This document shows, in pieces, positions 63,326 through 64,000 of a DNA stretch of 64,000 nt. A model generated the notes under the pieces. That model was not told the DNA's origin, ran no database searches, and saw only the letters and a program-made list of their open reading frames with translations. Numbering within the stretch: the first letter of the stretch is position 1; every line of letters begins with the position of its first letter. A program made the translations under genes and the position numbers. The stretch is from Ardenticatenaceae bacterium (lineage in GTDB: Bacteria; Chloroflexota; Anaerolineae; Promineifilales; Promineifilaceae), in assembly GCA_011525915.1 (NCBI GenBank), contig WYBM01000026.1, positions 62,001 through 126,000 on the forward strand, written 5' to 3'.

Positions 63326-64000
63326 TTAACCCTCATTGTCTTCTTCCTCTTCGCCCGATTCTTTCAAACCAGCCACAGCATCTTGCATGGTCATTTTGAT
63401 CAGCTGCCCGGCACGCTCTACTTCATTCATATCAATACGACCCCGTAAATAACTATAGGAAAACGCATAGCTGATCTGGGAAATACGGTGAATATAGGCA
63501 ATAAAGACGGTGTTGGCTGTGCCAATGTCACTCACCGATTTTTTTATTTCCAGCAGCGGATTTTTCCAGACGATGTAGATCATGGTACTTAAGCCGGTGA
63601 CAAAGGGAACACCGGCACCAAAAAAGTTGTCTATATCTAACTGCCCGGTTATGAATAACTGATAAGATTGCCAAAGCATAATGGCGCCCAGGCCAAAGAG
63701 GGTAATGCTCATCATAAGGCGCGCCACAAACCCAATCTGAGCAATGAAGATGGTCTGCCGCCAGACGCTTCTCGTTTCCTTATTTAATTCTTTAATGGGT
63801 TTTTGGAAGTAAGTTTCCAGGTTTTCTTCCAGCTGGTGCAAGATGGTTGCCAGCGCCTTTTCGCCGCCAATTTCCACACGTAGTGGCTGCAAATCGGCCT
63901 CAGATACTTCATGGGCCCTCTGGTAAGTGTCTATCCGTTCCCCGGCCACGCTCAGGCTGCTGTTGGCACTGGCAATCACCAGGGCGGCCAGGAGTGTCAC
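63326..64000 (-). CDS. Membrane protein, partial (5' end beyond window)
   Basis: 224 residues seen; the reading frame runs to the window edge, so the true N terminus is outside. Two hydrophobic segments (IGFVARLMMSITLFGLGAIMLW and FGAGVPFVTGLSTMIYIVW) lie in the middle; an N-terminal hydrophobic start (LLAALVIASANSS) precedes a helical charged region, and the C terminus is very acidic (GEEEEDNEG). Family not recognised. Convergent with the ligase gene. Confidence 0.7.
   Translation of the reverse strand: MTLLAALVIASANSSLSVAGERIDTYQRAHEVSEADLQPLRVEIGGEKALATILHQLEENLETYFQKPIKELNKETRSVWRQTIFIAQIGFVARLMMSITLFGLGAIMLWQSYQLFITGQLDIDNFFGAGVPFVTGLSTMIYIVWKNPLLEIKKSVSDIGTANTVFIAYIHRISQISYAFSYSYLRGRIDMNEVERAGQLIKMTMQDAVAGLKESGEEEEDNEG

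Overview
The window looks like a chromosomal segment (no plasmid, phage or rRNA signals; GC in the mid-50s by eye) from an environmental bacterium, most likely a Chloroflexota member of the Anaerolineae/Caldilineae type. This is inferred from the gene complement: giant cyclase-AAA-TPR proteins, an ArsA-type ATPase with an HSP20-like tail, a CSLREA-type beta-helix protein ending in a YLPVILK-like tail, an F420-type nitroreductase and a multi-subunit 2-oxoacid:ferredoxin oxidoreductase. The taxon itself cannot be proved from the sequence alone. The octamer palindrome ACGGCCGT recurs throughout, about 115 times by hand count where one or two are expected.

Layout. 0-10 kb: E1-like ThiF protein, RluA pseudouridine synthase, PyrF, an OmpR/HK two-component pair, ArsA-like ATPase, secreted beta-helix protein, APH(3')-like kinase, GNAT. 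10-16 kb: a dynamin-like GTPase with three uncharacterised partner genes, then a thioredoxin-TPR protein. 16-27 kb: MFS exporter, GH4 glycosidase, prolyl oligopeptidase, small hypothetical, a decayed membrane gene and a 1245-aa beta-propeller protein. 26-45 kb: two very large proteins with the domain order of animal soluble adenylyl cyclase (ADCY10), a Rieske fusion protein, ArsR and DinB proteins, an operon with a triple operator array (small Cys protein, metallo-hydrolase, tandem HTH protein), SPFH, LysE, F420-type reductase, OsmC and a GNAT remnant. 45-50 kb: 2-oxoacid:ferredoxin oxidoreductase operon (ferredoxin, alpha, beta, aminotransferase, gamma), which could turn amino acids into acyl-CoA through their 2-oxoacids. 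50-52 kb: PadR regulator with a near-ideal promoter and operator, a small membrane protein and an MFS exporter. 52-54.5 kb: a PPC-repeat lipoprotein. 54.6-63.3 kb: an envelope acylation cassette.

The cassette at 54.6-63.3 kb is the most interesting part. It holds three paralogous exported SGNH proteins, an NTF2-like lipoprotein, a 38-codon single-span protein ending in WIYQGF, an MBOAT acyltransferase, a membrane-anchored SGNH protein, a stand-alone acyl carrier protein and an acyl-AMP ligase. This parts list matches the teichoic-acid D-alanylation system (DltA ligase, DltB MBOAT, DltC carrier, DltD SGNH, DltX small C-terminal-Tyr peptide). Here it sits in an organism not expected to make teichoic acids and has a fatty-acyl-AMP-ligase-like activating enzyme, so it may acylate another surface glycan or lipid.

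Several repeat families cross the window: CAGT/ACCGATT-type dispersed repeats (one read in frame inside the MBOAT gene), a pair of ~70-bp hairpin elements, and other intergenic hairpins that contain ACGGCCGT.
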